Assembly (NCBI GenBank): GCA_016713435.1
Contig: JADJPD010000022.1
Location: forward strand, 62,001-126,000
DNA from: Gemmatimonadota bacterium
GTDB lineage: Bacteria; Gemmatimonadota; Gemmatimonadetes; Gemmatimonadales; GWC2-71-9
Direction: 5' to 3'
Length of the DNA: 64,000 nt
The notes under the pieces were generated by a model. That model searched no databases and was not told the DNA's origin. It was given only the letters and a program-made list of their open reading frames with translations. The position numbers and the translations under genes are program-made. Shown in pieces: positions 27,820 through 36,199 of the stretch (within the stretch, counting starts at the first letter, position 1; every line of letters starts with the position of its first letter).

Positions 27820-28685
27820 CGCACCTTCTCCCGCTCCGAGAGATCGCCCCAGTTTAGCTTCTGCCGCATGCGGGTGAAGTACCCATCCGACCCGAGCCGT
27901 ACCATAAGCACGCTGGTGGGGGCGCGGCGGATGTAGACGCTGTCGCCGTCGGCGAGGGTGGTGCCGAGCTGGCCGTCGTAGGAGACGAGCAGGTCGTCCA
28001 CGCCGGGGGAGAGGGGCTCGATGCAGATGGTGCTGTCGGGCGGGACGACGACGGGGCGGACGGCCAGCGTGTGGGCGCAGACCGGGGTGACGATCATGGC
28101 CTCGACGCCGGGCGCCACGATGGGGCCGCCGGCGGAGAGGGAGTAGGCGGTGGAGCCGGTGGGGCTCGCGATGACGACGCCGTCGGCGCTGTAGGGGCCG
28201 AGATCCTCCGAGTCCACGCTGACCTTGATGCGCACCACGCGGGCGACGCCGCTCTTGTGGATGGCGACGTCGTTGAGGGCCACCTGCTCGCTGCGGAGGC
28301 CGCCCTCGTCGCTGATGATGGTGGCGTGGAGCTGGAGGCGGCGCTCGAGGATGTAATGGCCGCTCACCAGACAATCGAGCGCGGTGGCGAGCTGGTCGCG
28401 GGTGGCGGTGGTGAGGAAGCCGACGCGGCCGAGGTTGATGCCGAGGATCGGGACCTCGCGGCCCTTCATGATGCGGGCGCCGCGGAGCAGCGTGCCGTCG
28501 CCGCCGAAGGTGAGGAGGGCGTCGGGGAAGTCGGGATCGATCTGGGGCGGCAGGTGGTCCCAGAGGGGGACCAGGCTCGACTCGGTCATGAGGCGGATGC
28601 CGCGAGCCGCGGCGAGGGCCGCCAGCTCGCGGAGCACCGCCTTCAGGTCTGCGTAGCGCGGGTTGCCGACGACCCCGAGCCTCAT
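27816..28685 (-). CDS. nadK: NAD kinase
   Basis: Phosphorylates NAD to NADP. It has 289 residues. Motifs: TFGGDGTLLRGAR with the GGDGT diphosphate-binding loop (about residues 62-66), INLGRVGFLT, ALNDVAIHK and IASPTGSTAYSLSAGGP. The ATG at 28685 overlaps the dxs TGA (ATGA) and the stop overlaps the recN GTG (GTGA), so dxs-nadK-recN is a tightly coupled set. The neighbourhood nadK-recN is common across bacteria. Confidence 0.96.
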
Positions 28686-30576
28686 CGCGCCTCGACGCTC
28701 TCCTCGCTGTGGAGCGCGCGGAGCCGCCGGGCGATGCCGCCGGCAGTGAGGCCGTAGGTCTCGAGCTGCTCGGGGCGCGGCGCCTGGTCCAGCAACTTGT
28801 CCGGGATGCCGAGGGCGATGACGCGCACCTCGGGGTTGGTGGTCTGCAGCGTCTCGGAGAGGTAGGCGCCGAAGCCGTTGACGATGGTGCCCTCCTCCAC
28901 CGTGACGAGGGTCCGGTGCTGCGCGGCGAGCACCTGCAGCATCCCGGTGTCCATCGGCTTGATGAAGCGGCAGTTCACCACGGCCGCCTCGATGCCCTCC
29001 GCCGCCAGCTGCTCGGCGGCGGCGAGGCTCGGGTAGACCATGGTGCCGACGGCCAGGATGGCCACGTCCTTGCCGTCGCGCAGGAGCTCCCAGGTGCCGT
29101 AGGGCACGGGCGCCACGTCGGCCCAGGCGGGCGGCTCGGCGGGGACCTTGTCGCGCGGGTAGCGGGTGCACCAGGGGCCCTGGAGCTGCACGGCGCCCTT
29201 GAGGAGGCCCATGAGCTCCCCGGCGTCCTTGGGGGCGGTGACGGTCATCTCGGGGACGGTGAGCATGTACGCGATGTCGTACAGGCCCATGTGGGTGTGG
29301 CCGTCCTCGCCGACCAGGCCCGCGCGGTCCATGCAGAACATGACGGGCAGGTGCTGGATGGCCACGTCGTGGATGATGTTGTCGTAGGCGCGCTGCAGGA
29401 ACGTCGAGTAGATGGACACGATGGGCCGCACCCCCTCGGTGGCGAGCCCCGCCGCGAAGGTGACCGCGTGCCCCTCGGCGATGCCGACGTCGAAGAAGCG
29501 CTCGGGTGCTTCTTCTGGAAGACGGCGGTGCCGGTGCCGCTCGGCATGGCGGCGGTGATGGCCACGACGTCGGGGCGCTCGCTGGCGAGGTTGCTGATGG
29601 CCTCGCCGAAGACCTGGGTCCAGGTGGGCGGGCCGCTGGCCTTCTTGAGGAGCTCCCCGGTCTCGGGATCGTAGGCGGCGAGGCCGTGCCACTTCTCCTG
29701 GTTGGATTCCGCGTGGCCGAAGCCCTTCCCCTTCTGCGTGATCACGTGGATGACGCGGGGGCCCGTCATGGGCTTCACGAAGTGGAGGGTGTCGATGAGC
29801 TTCTTGAGGTCGTGCCCGTCAATGGGGCCGAAGTAGCGGAAGCCGAGCTCCTCGAAGAACATGCCGTCGGAGAAGAGGTTCTTGGCGCTCTCCTCGACGT
29901 TCTTCATCAGCTCCACGATGCCGGGGCCGAAGGTCTTGCCGAGCTTGAAGGTCCAGCCCTTGATGTGCTCGCGGAGCCGGTTGGTGACCGGGCTCGCGGC
30001 GATGCCGCCCAGGGTCTTGCTGATGGCGCCGACGTTCGGGGAGATGGACATCCCGTTGTCGTTGACGATCAGGATGATGTCGCGGTCGGAGTGGCCGGCG
30101 TTGTTCATCCCCTCGTAGGAGAGGCCGCAGGTGAGCGCCCCATCGCCCACGATGGCGACGACCTTGTTCTTGCCGCCGACGAGGTCCCGCGCCGTCGCCA
30201 TGCCGAGGGCGGCGGACATGGCGGTGCCGGCATGGCCGGCGCCGAAGGCGTCGTACCGGCTCTCGGTGCGCTTGAGGAAGCCGCTGATGCCGCCGGACTG
30301 GCGCAGGGTGTGGAAGCGCGGGTTGCGGCCGGTGAGGAGCTTCCAGGCGTAGGCCTGGTGGCCCACGTCCCAGACCACCTTGTCGTCGGGGGTGTCGAGC
30401 TCGTAGAGCAGCGCGATGGCGAGCTCCACCACGCCGAGGCTCGCGCCGATGTGCCCGCCCGTCTGCGCGCAGCTGGCGATGAGCCGCTCGCGGATCTCCT
30501 GCGCCAGCTCGGGGAGCTGCTCGCGTGAGAGTTGCTTCAGGTCCGCAGGGGACTGGATGGCGTCGAGGAGAGACAT
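28682..30576 (-). CDS. dxs: 1-deoxy-D-xylulose-5-phosphate synthase (frame broken once)
   Basis: First enzyme of the MEP isoprenoid pathway, joining pyruvate and glyceraldehyde 3-phosphate with thiamine diphosphate. It starts at ATG 30576. Motifs: GGHIGASLGVVELAIAL, TPDDKVVWDVGHQAY, the ThDP motif VGDGALTCGLSYEGMNNAG, then the transketolase pyrimidine domain with VGIAEGHAVTFAAGLA and a normal C-terminal domain. The frame shifts at about 29505-29520, between AVFQKKHP and RFFDVGIAEG. The locus of 1895 nt lacks one base. About 630 residues when repaired, normal. It follows ispA, which makes the next-stage prenyl diphosphates. Confidence 0.94.
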
Positions 30577-30643
30577 GGCACGTGTCCTGGCAGAGAGGAC
30601 GGGATTCGGGCAGGGCCGCCGGGCGGCCGGGAGGCGGAGGGCG

Positions 30644-31564
30644 TCACGACTCCCGGCGTACAATATACTCCGCCAGCGCGCCCAAGGCTCCGGCGTCGAG
30701 GCCGGCCTGTTCAAGGTGGCCGATGGCGCGCTGGGACAGGGCTTCCGCCTCGGCCCGGGCCTGCTCCACCCCCATGAGGCTCACGTAGGTGGACTTGGCC
30801 AGCGCCACGTCCCGGCCGGCGGTCTTCCCAAGCTGCGCGCTGGTGGCCGTCACGTCCAGCACGTCGTCCGCAATCTGGAAGGCCAGCCCCACCTCCTGGC
30901 CGTAGCGGCGGAGGGCCTCGAGGGCCGGGGACGGGGCCTCCCCGGCCATGCCGCCGAGGACGCAGGCGGCGCGGATGAGGGCGCCGGTCTTGCCGCGGTG
31001 CACCGCCATGAGCCCGTCCAGGTCCAGCGCCCGCCCCTCCGCCTCCAGGTCCAGCCACTGCCCCCCCACCATGCCCTCGATACCACCGGCCTCGAAGAGC
31101 TCGCCGGCCATGCGGCCGAGGGCGCCGGAAGGGAGGACGAGGTCGCGGGCGGCCTGGGCCAGCACCAGGCCGGCCACGGGGACCAGCAGGTAGCCCACGC
31201 GGGTGGCGGTGGGGACGTCGTAGGCGCGGTGGGTGGTGGGGCGGCCGCGGCGGAGGTCGTCGTCGTCCATGCACGGCAGGTCGTCGTGGACGAGCGAGTA
31301 GGTGTGGACGGTCTCGACGGCCGCGGCCACCGCCGCGATGGCCGGGGAAATGCCGCCCACGGAGCGGTAGGCGGCGAGCACCAGGGCGGCGCGGACGCGC
31401 TTGCCGGGGGTGTTGAGGGCGTAGGCGAGCGCCTCGCCGGTGCGCCCGGGGACAATGGTGCCGATCCGCTCGGCCCAGGCCGCGAGCAGGACATCCACGC
31501 GGTCGCGCGCCTCGGCGAGGAGCTCGGGGGCGGAGAACTGGGTCCGCTCAGCCGGCATGGCCAT
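30644..31564 (-). CDS. ispA: Geranyl/farnesyl diphosphate synthase
   Basis: Trans-prenyl chain elongation from IPP and DMAPP. It has 306 residues. The first Asp-rich motif is LVHDDLPCMDDDDLRRGRPT (DDLPCMDDDD), the second FQIADDVLDVTAT. Further conserved parts are NTPGKRVRAALVLAA and VGGQWLDLEAEG. The first motif has the two-residue spacing typical of bacterial FPP synthases. The ATG at 31564 overlaps the end of xseB by 17 bp; an ATG two codons later is also possible. It lies between xseB and dxs, a standard bacterial order (xseA-xseB-ispA-dxs). Confidence 0.95.
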   Translation of the reverse strand: MAMPAERTQFSAPELLAEARDRVDVLLAAWAERIGTIVPGRTGEALAYALNTPGKRVRAALVLAAYRSVGGISPAIAAVAAAVETVHTYSLVHDDLPCMDDDDLRRGRPTTHRAYDVPTATRVGYLLVPVAGLVLAQAARDLVLPSGALGRMAGELFEAGGIEGMVGGQWLDLEAEGRALDLDGLMAVHRGKTGALIRAACVLGGMAGEAPSPALEALRRYGQEVGLAFQIADDVLDVTATSAQLGKTAGRDVALAKSTYVSLMGVEQARAEAEALSQRAIGHLEQAGLDAGALGALAEYIVRRES

Positions 31565-31832
31565 CCCCGCCGTCGAGGGGCTCGAGCCGGAGGGTGCCGT
31601 CGGCCTCGGCGAGGACCTTCTGGACCTTGGCCTCGGCCTGGGCCAGGCGCTCGCGGGCGGTGCGGAGGCGGGTGACGCCCTCCTCGAAGAGGGCGAGCGC
31701 CTTGTCGAGGTCGCCGTCCTCGCGCTCGAGCTGGCGGACGATCTCCTCGAGGCGGCGGAGCTCCTCGGCGAGGGACGGCGCGGCCTCGGCGGCGGGCGCC
31801 GGCGCGGGGCCGGGGGTGGTGCGCTTGGTCAT
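31548..31832 (-). CDS. xseB: Exodeoxyribonuclease VII small subunit
   Basis: 94 residues, slightly longer than usual because of an Ala/Pro-rich start (PGPAPAPAAEAA). The core is a two-helix coiled coil typical of the family: LAEELRRLEEIVRQLE, LDKALALFEEGVTRLR, then RLAQAEAKVQKVL. It binds XseA to form the single-strand-specific exonuclease. The ATG overlaps the xseA stop by 4 bp. Confidence 0.93.
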   Translation of the reverse strand: MTKRTTPGPAPAPAAEAAPSLAEELRRLEEIVRQLEREDGDLDKALALFEEGVTRLRTARERLAQAEAKVQKVLAEADGTLRLEPLDGGDGHAG

Positions 31833-32985
31833 GAAGCCCCCTCGGCGCGGGCGGCCACCAGGCCATCCGCGACACGCAGGGTGAACGGGAGGCCGGGCGG
31901 GAAGTCCGCCACCCGGCGCAGGACGCGGCCCTCGGCGTCGCTGGCCACGCCGTAGCCGCGCTCGAGGACCTTGAGCGGGGAGAGCGCGTCGAGCTGTGCG
32001 GCGAGCCGCCCCAGGTCGCGGCGCGGCGCCTCGAGGCGCTGCTGCAGCAGGTACTCCAGCCGGTCGGCGGTGCGCGCCAGCCGCTCGCGGCCGAGGCGGG
32101 TGCCGCGGTCGAGGGCCTGGGCGAGGCGGAGGCCGAGGGCGTGGACGCCGGCGCGGAGCGCGTCGCCATCCGGCACGGCGAGCTCGGCGGCGGCGGAGGG
32201 CGTGGCGGCACGGACGTCGGCGACGAGGTCGGTGAACGAGACGTCGGTCTCGTGGCCGATGGCGGAGATGGTGGGCACGCGGACGGCCGCGAGGGCGCGG
32301 CAGACGGCCTCGCGGTTGAAGACGGCGAGATCGTCCCGGGACCCGCCGCCGCGGGCGAGGATGCAGAGGTCAACGCCGTCGAGCCGGTTCACGAGGCCGA
32401 GCGCGCGGACCACCTCGCCTCCGCCTCGGCCCCCTGGACGCGGGTGCCGAGAACCACGAGCTCGAGGGCGGCGAAGCGCTTCCGGGTGACGGTGATGATG
32501 TCGCGGAGCGCGGCGCCGTCCAGCGAGGTGACGACGGCGATGCGCGAGGGGAGCGCGGGGAGCGGGCGCTTGCGCGCGGGATCGGTGAGGCCGTCCTTCT
32601 CGAGCGCGGCGCGGATGCGGTCCAGCTCGGCCTGGGCGGCGCCCTGGTCGGGCGTGGCGAGGAGCTGGGTGCAGTTGAGGCGGAACTCCCCCCGCTCTTC
32701 CCAGATGGTGGGCGTGCCGAAGACGAAGACCTGGGTGCCGTCCTGCGGCTTCTCGCGGACGCGGGAGGCGTAGGTCCTCCACATGACGCACTTGACCTGC
32801 GCCTCGGCGTCGCCGATGCAGAAGTACCAGTGGCCCGACTGGTAGGCCTTGAGCTGGGAGAGCTCCCCGCGGATCCAGAGCGGCCCGATGTTGCCCTCGA
32901 CGGCGCGGCGCGCCGCGCGGGCGAGCTGGCCCGGGGTCCAGGGGGTCTCGGGGTCGAGGCTGGGCTGGGAGAAGAGGTCGGGCAT
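31829..32985 (-). CDS. xseA: Exodeoxyribonuclease VII large subunit (frame broken once)
   Basis: Catalytic subunit of exonuclease VII. The N-terminal OB domain (residues 10-110) includes LWIRGELSQLKAYQSGHWYF. The nuclease domain includes LPSRIAVVTSLDGAALRDI, then LCILARGGGSRDDLAVFN, VPTISAIGHETDVSFTDLVAD and RAATPSAAAEL, all standard. The C-terminal LSPLKVLERGYGV is also a family motif. The frame shifts at about 32412-32435, between LGTRVQGA and GEVVRALGLVN. The locus is 1157 nt, one base short. About 385 residues. Confidence 0.94.
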
Positions 32986-33004
32986 CGCGGCGGGGTTCGC
33001 TGCC

Positions 33005-33031
33005 CGGGGGCCGGCACGGGGCCGGCTCCCG
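33005..33031. terminator. Hairpin in the folD-xseA gap
   Basis: Arms CGGGGGCCGG and CCGGCTCCCG pair with a single mismatch around a 7-base loop. It fills most of the 57-bp gap and may reduce read-through from folD into xseA. No T run. Confidence 0.35.
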
Positions 33032-33042
33032 GACTCAGGATC

Positions 33043-33924
33043 TCACGACGACTGCTTGACGGCCTGCAGCGTGTTGGCGAGGAGCATGGCGATGGTCATG
33101 GGGCCGACGCCGCCCGGCACGGGCGTGATGGCGGAGGCCTTGGCGGCCACCTCGGCGTAGGCCACGTCGCCGACGAGCTTGTAGCCCTTGGGGAGGGAGG
33201 CGTCGTCGACGCGGTTGATGCCCACGTCGATGACCACGGCGCCGTCCCGCACCATGTCGGCGGTGACGAACTCCGCCTTGCCGATGGCCGCGATGACGAT
33301 GTCGGCGGAGCGGACGACGGCCGGCAGGTCCTTCGTGCGCGAGTGGCAGACGGTGACGGTGGCGTCCCCGCCGGGGCCCTGCTGGATGAGCAGGTTGGCC
33401 ATGGGCTTGCCGACGATGGTGCTCCGGCCGATGACGACGGCGTGGGCGCCCTTGGTGTCGATGCCGTTCCGCGTGAGCATCTGGATGACGCCCCACGGGG
33501 TGCAGGGCTTGAGCGCCGTCGGATCCCCGATGACGAGCTTGCCGACGTTGACGGGGTGGAAGCCGTCCACGTCCTTGGCGGGGTTGATGCGGAGCAGCAC
33601 GCGCTCGGTGTTGATGTGCTTCGGGAGCGGGAGCTGGACCAGGATGCCGTGGATCGTGGGGTCGGTGTTGAGCTGGTCCACGATGGCGAGCAGCTCGGCC
33701 TCGGTGATCTCCGCGGGGCGGGTGACCTTGACCGAGTGCATGCCGGCCTCGAGGCAGGCCTTCTCCTTGGAGCCGACGTAGGCCTTGGAGGCGGGGTTCT
33801 CCCCGACGAGCACCACGGCGAGGCCGGGGGTGATCCCCCGGGCCTTGAGGGCGGCGGCCTCGGCGGCGACTTCCTGGCGGATGACCTTCCCCAGGGCGAC
33901 CCCGTCAATGATGCGTGCACTCAT
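33043..33924 (-). CDS. folD: Methylenetetrahydrofolate dehydrogenase / cyclohydrolase
   Basis: Bifunctional one-carbon enzyme. It has 293 residues, normal length. Motifs: GENPASKAYVGSKEKAC with catalytic Lys, ILVQLPLPKHI, DVDGFHPVNVGKL, the NADP loop VVIGRSTIVGKPMANLL and the ending ITPVPGGVGPMTIAMLL. It overlaps the rny stop by 4 bp (ATGA), so it is co-translated with ribonuclease Y. Confidence 0.97.
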   Translation of the reverse strand: MSARIIDGVALGKVIRQEVAAEAAALKARGITPGLAVVLVGENPASKAYVGSKEKACLEAGMHSVKVTRPAEITEAELLAIVDQLNTDPTIHGILVQLPLPKHINTERVLLRINPAKDVDGFHPVNVGKLVIGDPTALKPCTPWGVIQMLTRNGIDTKGAHAVVIGRSTIVGKPMANLLIQQGPGGDATVTVCHSRTKDLPAVVRSADIVIAAIGKAEFVTADMVRDGAVVIDVGINRVDDASLPKGYKLVGDVAYAEVAAKASAITPVPGGVGPMTIAMLLANTLQAVKQSS

Positions 33925-35495
33925 CGGGCAACATCCACGGCTCGGGTTTCACGGATGACGACGACCCGGATCTGGCCCGGGTACTGGAGCTCGTTCTCGA
34001 TCTTGCGGGCAATCTGGTCGGAGAGGGCCAGGGCCTGGCTGTCATCGATCTTCTCGGGCGTGACGATGACGCGCACCTCGCGGCCGGCCTGGATGACGCT
34101 GGTCTTCTCGACGCCCTGGAAGCCGGTGGCGATCTCCTCGAGGCGGGTGAGGCGCTTCACGTAGCTCTCGAAGGCCTCGCGGCGGGCCCCGGGGCGGGAG
34201 CCGCTGATGGCGTCGGCGGCCTGCACCAGGACGGACTCGGCGGTCTCGTGGGGGACGTCGTCGTGGTGGGCGTGGATGCAGTTGACCACGAGCGCGTGCT
34301 CGCCGTACTTCCGCGCCATCTCGACGCCGAGCTCGACGTGGGTGCCCTCGTTGTCGTGGGTGAGCACCTTGCCGATGTCGTGCAGCAGCGCGCCGCGCTT
34401 GGCCAGCTTCACGTCGAGGTGGAGCTCGGCCGCCATCATGCCGGCGAGCCAGGCCACTTCCTTGCTGTGCTCGTAGATGTTCTGGCCGTAGGAGGTGCGG
34501 TAGCGCATCCGGCCGATGAGCTTGATGAGCTCGGGGTGGAGGCCGTGCACGCCGGTCTCGAAGGCGGCCTTCTCGCCGAGCTCGACGAGCTCGTTCTGGA
34601 GCTCCTTCTGCGCCTTGGCGACGAGCTCCTCGATGCGGCCGGGGTGGATGCGGCCGTCGCTGATGAGGGACTCGAGGGAGCGGCGGGCCACCTCGCGGCG
34701 GACCGGGTCGAAGCAGCTGATGGTGACGGAGTCGGGGGTGTCGTCGATGATGACGTCCACGCCCGTGGCCTGCTCGAAGGCGCGGATGTTCCGGCCCTCG
34801 CGGCCGATGATGCGGCCCTTCATTTCATCGGACGGGAGCACCACCGAGCTCACGGTGGTCTCGGCGGTGGTCTCGGCGGCGATGCGCTGGACGGCCTGGG
34901 CGACGATCTTCCTGGCGTCCTTCTCGGCCGAGCGCTTGGCCTGCTCGCGGATGTCGCGGGCGAGGGCCTGGGCGGCGCCGCGGGCCTCGTCCTCGGCCTT
35001 CTGCAGCACCTCGCGCCGGGCCTCGTCGGCGGTGAGGCCGGCGACGCGCTCGAGGCGGGTGCGCTGCTCCGCGACGAGCTTCTCGATCTCGCCCTCGCGG
35101 TCCTTGAGGCCGGCCTCGCGCTTGCTGAGGGCCTGCTCGCGGCCCTGGAAGCCGGCCTCCTGCCGGCGGACCTCCTCGAACTTCTTCTCGAAGGAGCGGT
35201 CGCGCTCCTCGGCGCGGCGCTCGAAGCGCTCCCATTCCTCGCGGCGGCGCTGGGCTTCCTTGTCGAGATCCTCGCGCAGCTTGAGGATCTCCATCTTCCC
35301 CTCGAGGACGATCTGGTTGCGCGCCTCGGTGCCGCGGGCACTGGCATCGGCCACCAGGGCCTCGGCCTCCTTGCGGGCGGCGGCGAGGGTCTGGGTGGCG
35401 CCCTTCCGTTGATTGCGGGAGTAGACGATGAAGCCGACGGACGCGACGACGAGGCCGGCGATCAGCCCCTCGGCGAGCGGCAGGTATGGCAGCAT
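33921..35495 (-). CDS. rny: Ribonuclease Y
   Basis: Membrane-tethered endoribonuclease that starts mRNA decay. It has 524 residues. One N-terminal TM helix (about 6-25, AEGLIAGLVVASVGFIVY), a long charged coiled coil (30-210), a KH domain with KGRIIGREGRNIRAFEQATG, then the HD domain with EHSKEVAWLAGMMAAEL and LLHDIGKVLTH. This architecture is complete. It begins 75 bp after zapA; a hairpin lies in that gap. Confidence 0.96.
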   Translation of the reverse strand: MLPYLPLAEGLIAGLVVASVGFIVYSRNQRKGATQTLAAARKEAEALVADASARGTEARNQIVLEGKMEILKLREDLDKEAQRRREEWERFERRAEERDRSFEKKFEEVRRQEAGFQGREQALSKREAGLKDREGEIEKLVAEQRTRLERVAGLTADEARREVLQKAEDEARGAAQALARDIREQAKRSAEKDARKIVAQAVQRIAAETTAETTVSSVVLPSDEMKGRIIGREGRNIRAFEQATGVDVIIDDTPDSVTISCFDPVRREVARRSLESLISDGRIHPGRIEELVAKAQKELQNELVELGEKAAFETGVHGLHPELIKLIGRMRYRTSYGQNIYEHSKEVAWLAGMMAAELHLDVKLAKRGALLHDIGKVLTHDNEGTHVELGVEMARKYGEHALVVNCIHAHHDDVPHETAESVLVQAADAISGSRPGARREAFESYVKRLTRLEEIATGFQGVEKTSVIQAGREVRVIVTPEKIDDSQALALSDQIARKIENELQYPGQIRVVVIRETRAVDVAR

Positions 35496-35549
35496 GCGAG
35501 CTATCTCCAGGAGCGCGGCGGGCGCGGCTCCGTTGGGTCGGGGTGACGC

Positions 35550-35570
35550 CCGGGCCTGGCCAAGGCCCGG
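35550..35570. terminator. Hairpin directly after zapA
   Basis: Stem CCGGGCCT/AGGCCCGG with a 5-base loop, touching the zapA stop codon. It could separate the pheST-zapA group from rny-folD. No T run follows, so it may only pause RNA polymerase. Confidence 0.45.
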
Positions 35571-35897
35571 TCAGCCCACGGTGCTCTGTGGTCCGGTGGC
35601 CCGGCGGCCGCGCTTCGCCGGCGGCAGCAGCCGGGCGAGGTCATCGGCCATCGCGGCGAGACGGGCGGCGTGCTCCCGGTCGCCCCGGCGGGCCTGGAAG
35701 AGTTCGTCGGTGATTGCGAGCGCGGCCAGGATGGCCGCCTTGTGGGTTTCCACCTGCGGGAGCATGTCCCGGATCCGGCGCAACGCCGCGTCCACGTAGG
35801 CCGCCACCTCCCGGGTGTACTCGGGGGGCAGCTCGGAGCGCACCGTGTAGTCCTCGCCCCCGATGGTGACGCGGACGGCGTGCTTGGACTGCGTCAC
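35571..35897 (-). CDS. zapA: Cell division protein ZapA
   Basis: 108 residues from GTG 35897. The ZapA core is VRVTIGGEDYTVRSELPPEY, quoted in part as IGGEDYTVRSELPPEYT, then a helix VDAALRRIRDMLPQ and AILAALAITDELFQAR, a strong family motif. It binds and bundles FtsZ filaments at the division site. Its start overlaps the stop of the coiled-coil gene by GTGA. The common neighbourhood pheT-zapA-rny supports the call. Confidence 0.9.
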   Translation of the reverse strand: MTQSKHAVRVTIGGEDYTVRSELPPEYTREVAAYVDAALRRIRDMLPQVETHKAAILAALAITDELFQARRGDREHAARLAAMADDLARLLPPAKRGRRATGPQSTVG

Positions 35898-36199
35898 GCG
35901 GCCCCCTCGTCCTGCTCGAGGAAGGCGATGCGGCCGGCCAGGTTCCGGAGGCGCTCGCGCGCGGCGGCGATGCGCTCGCGGAGCGCCTGGTTCTCCATCT
36001 CCAGCTCGAGGACCCGCTGGCGCGACGTCACCAGCTCGGGGCCCGCGAGGACCCCGCCCTTGGAGCGCGCTTCCGCGAGCTCGGCCTCCGCCTTGAGCGA
36101 GCGGCGGCGCCACGCAGCCAACTCCTCGCCCACGTGCTGGAGGAGGTCCCCCAGCTCGAGGAGCGCGGCCGCGTCAGGACGTTCGTAGTTTTGCGTCAA
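35894..36199 (-). CDS. Small coiled-coil protein between pheT and zapA (ZapB-like?)
   Basis: 101 residues, almost entirely charged helix with heptad pattern (LLQHVGEELAAWRRRSL, then VLELEMENQALRERIAAAR). No signal peptide. It overlaps the pheT 3' end by 26 bp and zapA by 4 bp, so it is certainly transcribed with zapA. In size, coiled coil and position it resembles ZapB-type division proteins or MatE-like partners; I cannot assign it to a family from sequence alone. Confidence 0.65.
   Translation of the reverse strand: MTQNYERPDAAALLELGDLLQHVGEELAAWRRRSLKAEAELAEARSKGGVLAGPELVTSRQRVLELEMENQALRERIAAARERLRNLAGRIAFLEQDEGAA

Noticed and set aside
29505..29520. Programmed ribosomal frameshift in dxs (and likewise in dnaG, recJ and others)
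   Set aside because: No slippery heptamer or common structure at the break points; both +1 and -1 type changes occur, and so many unrelated genes are affected that error is the simpler cause.
35496..35570. 6S RNA gene after zapA, as in gammaproteobacteria
   Set aside because: The gap to rny is only 75 bp, too short for a 6S RNA of about 180 nt.
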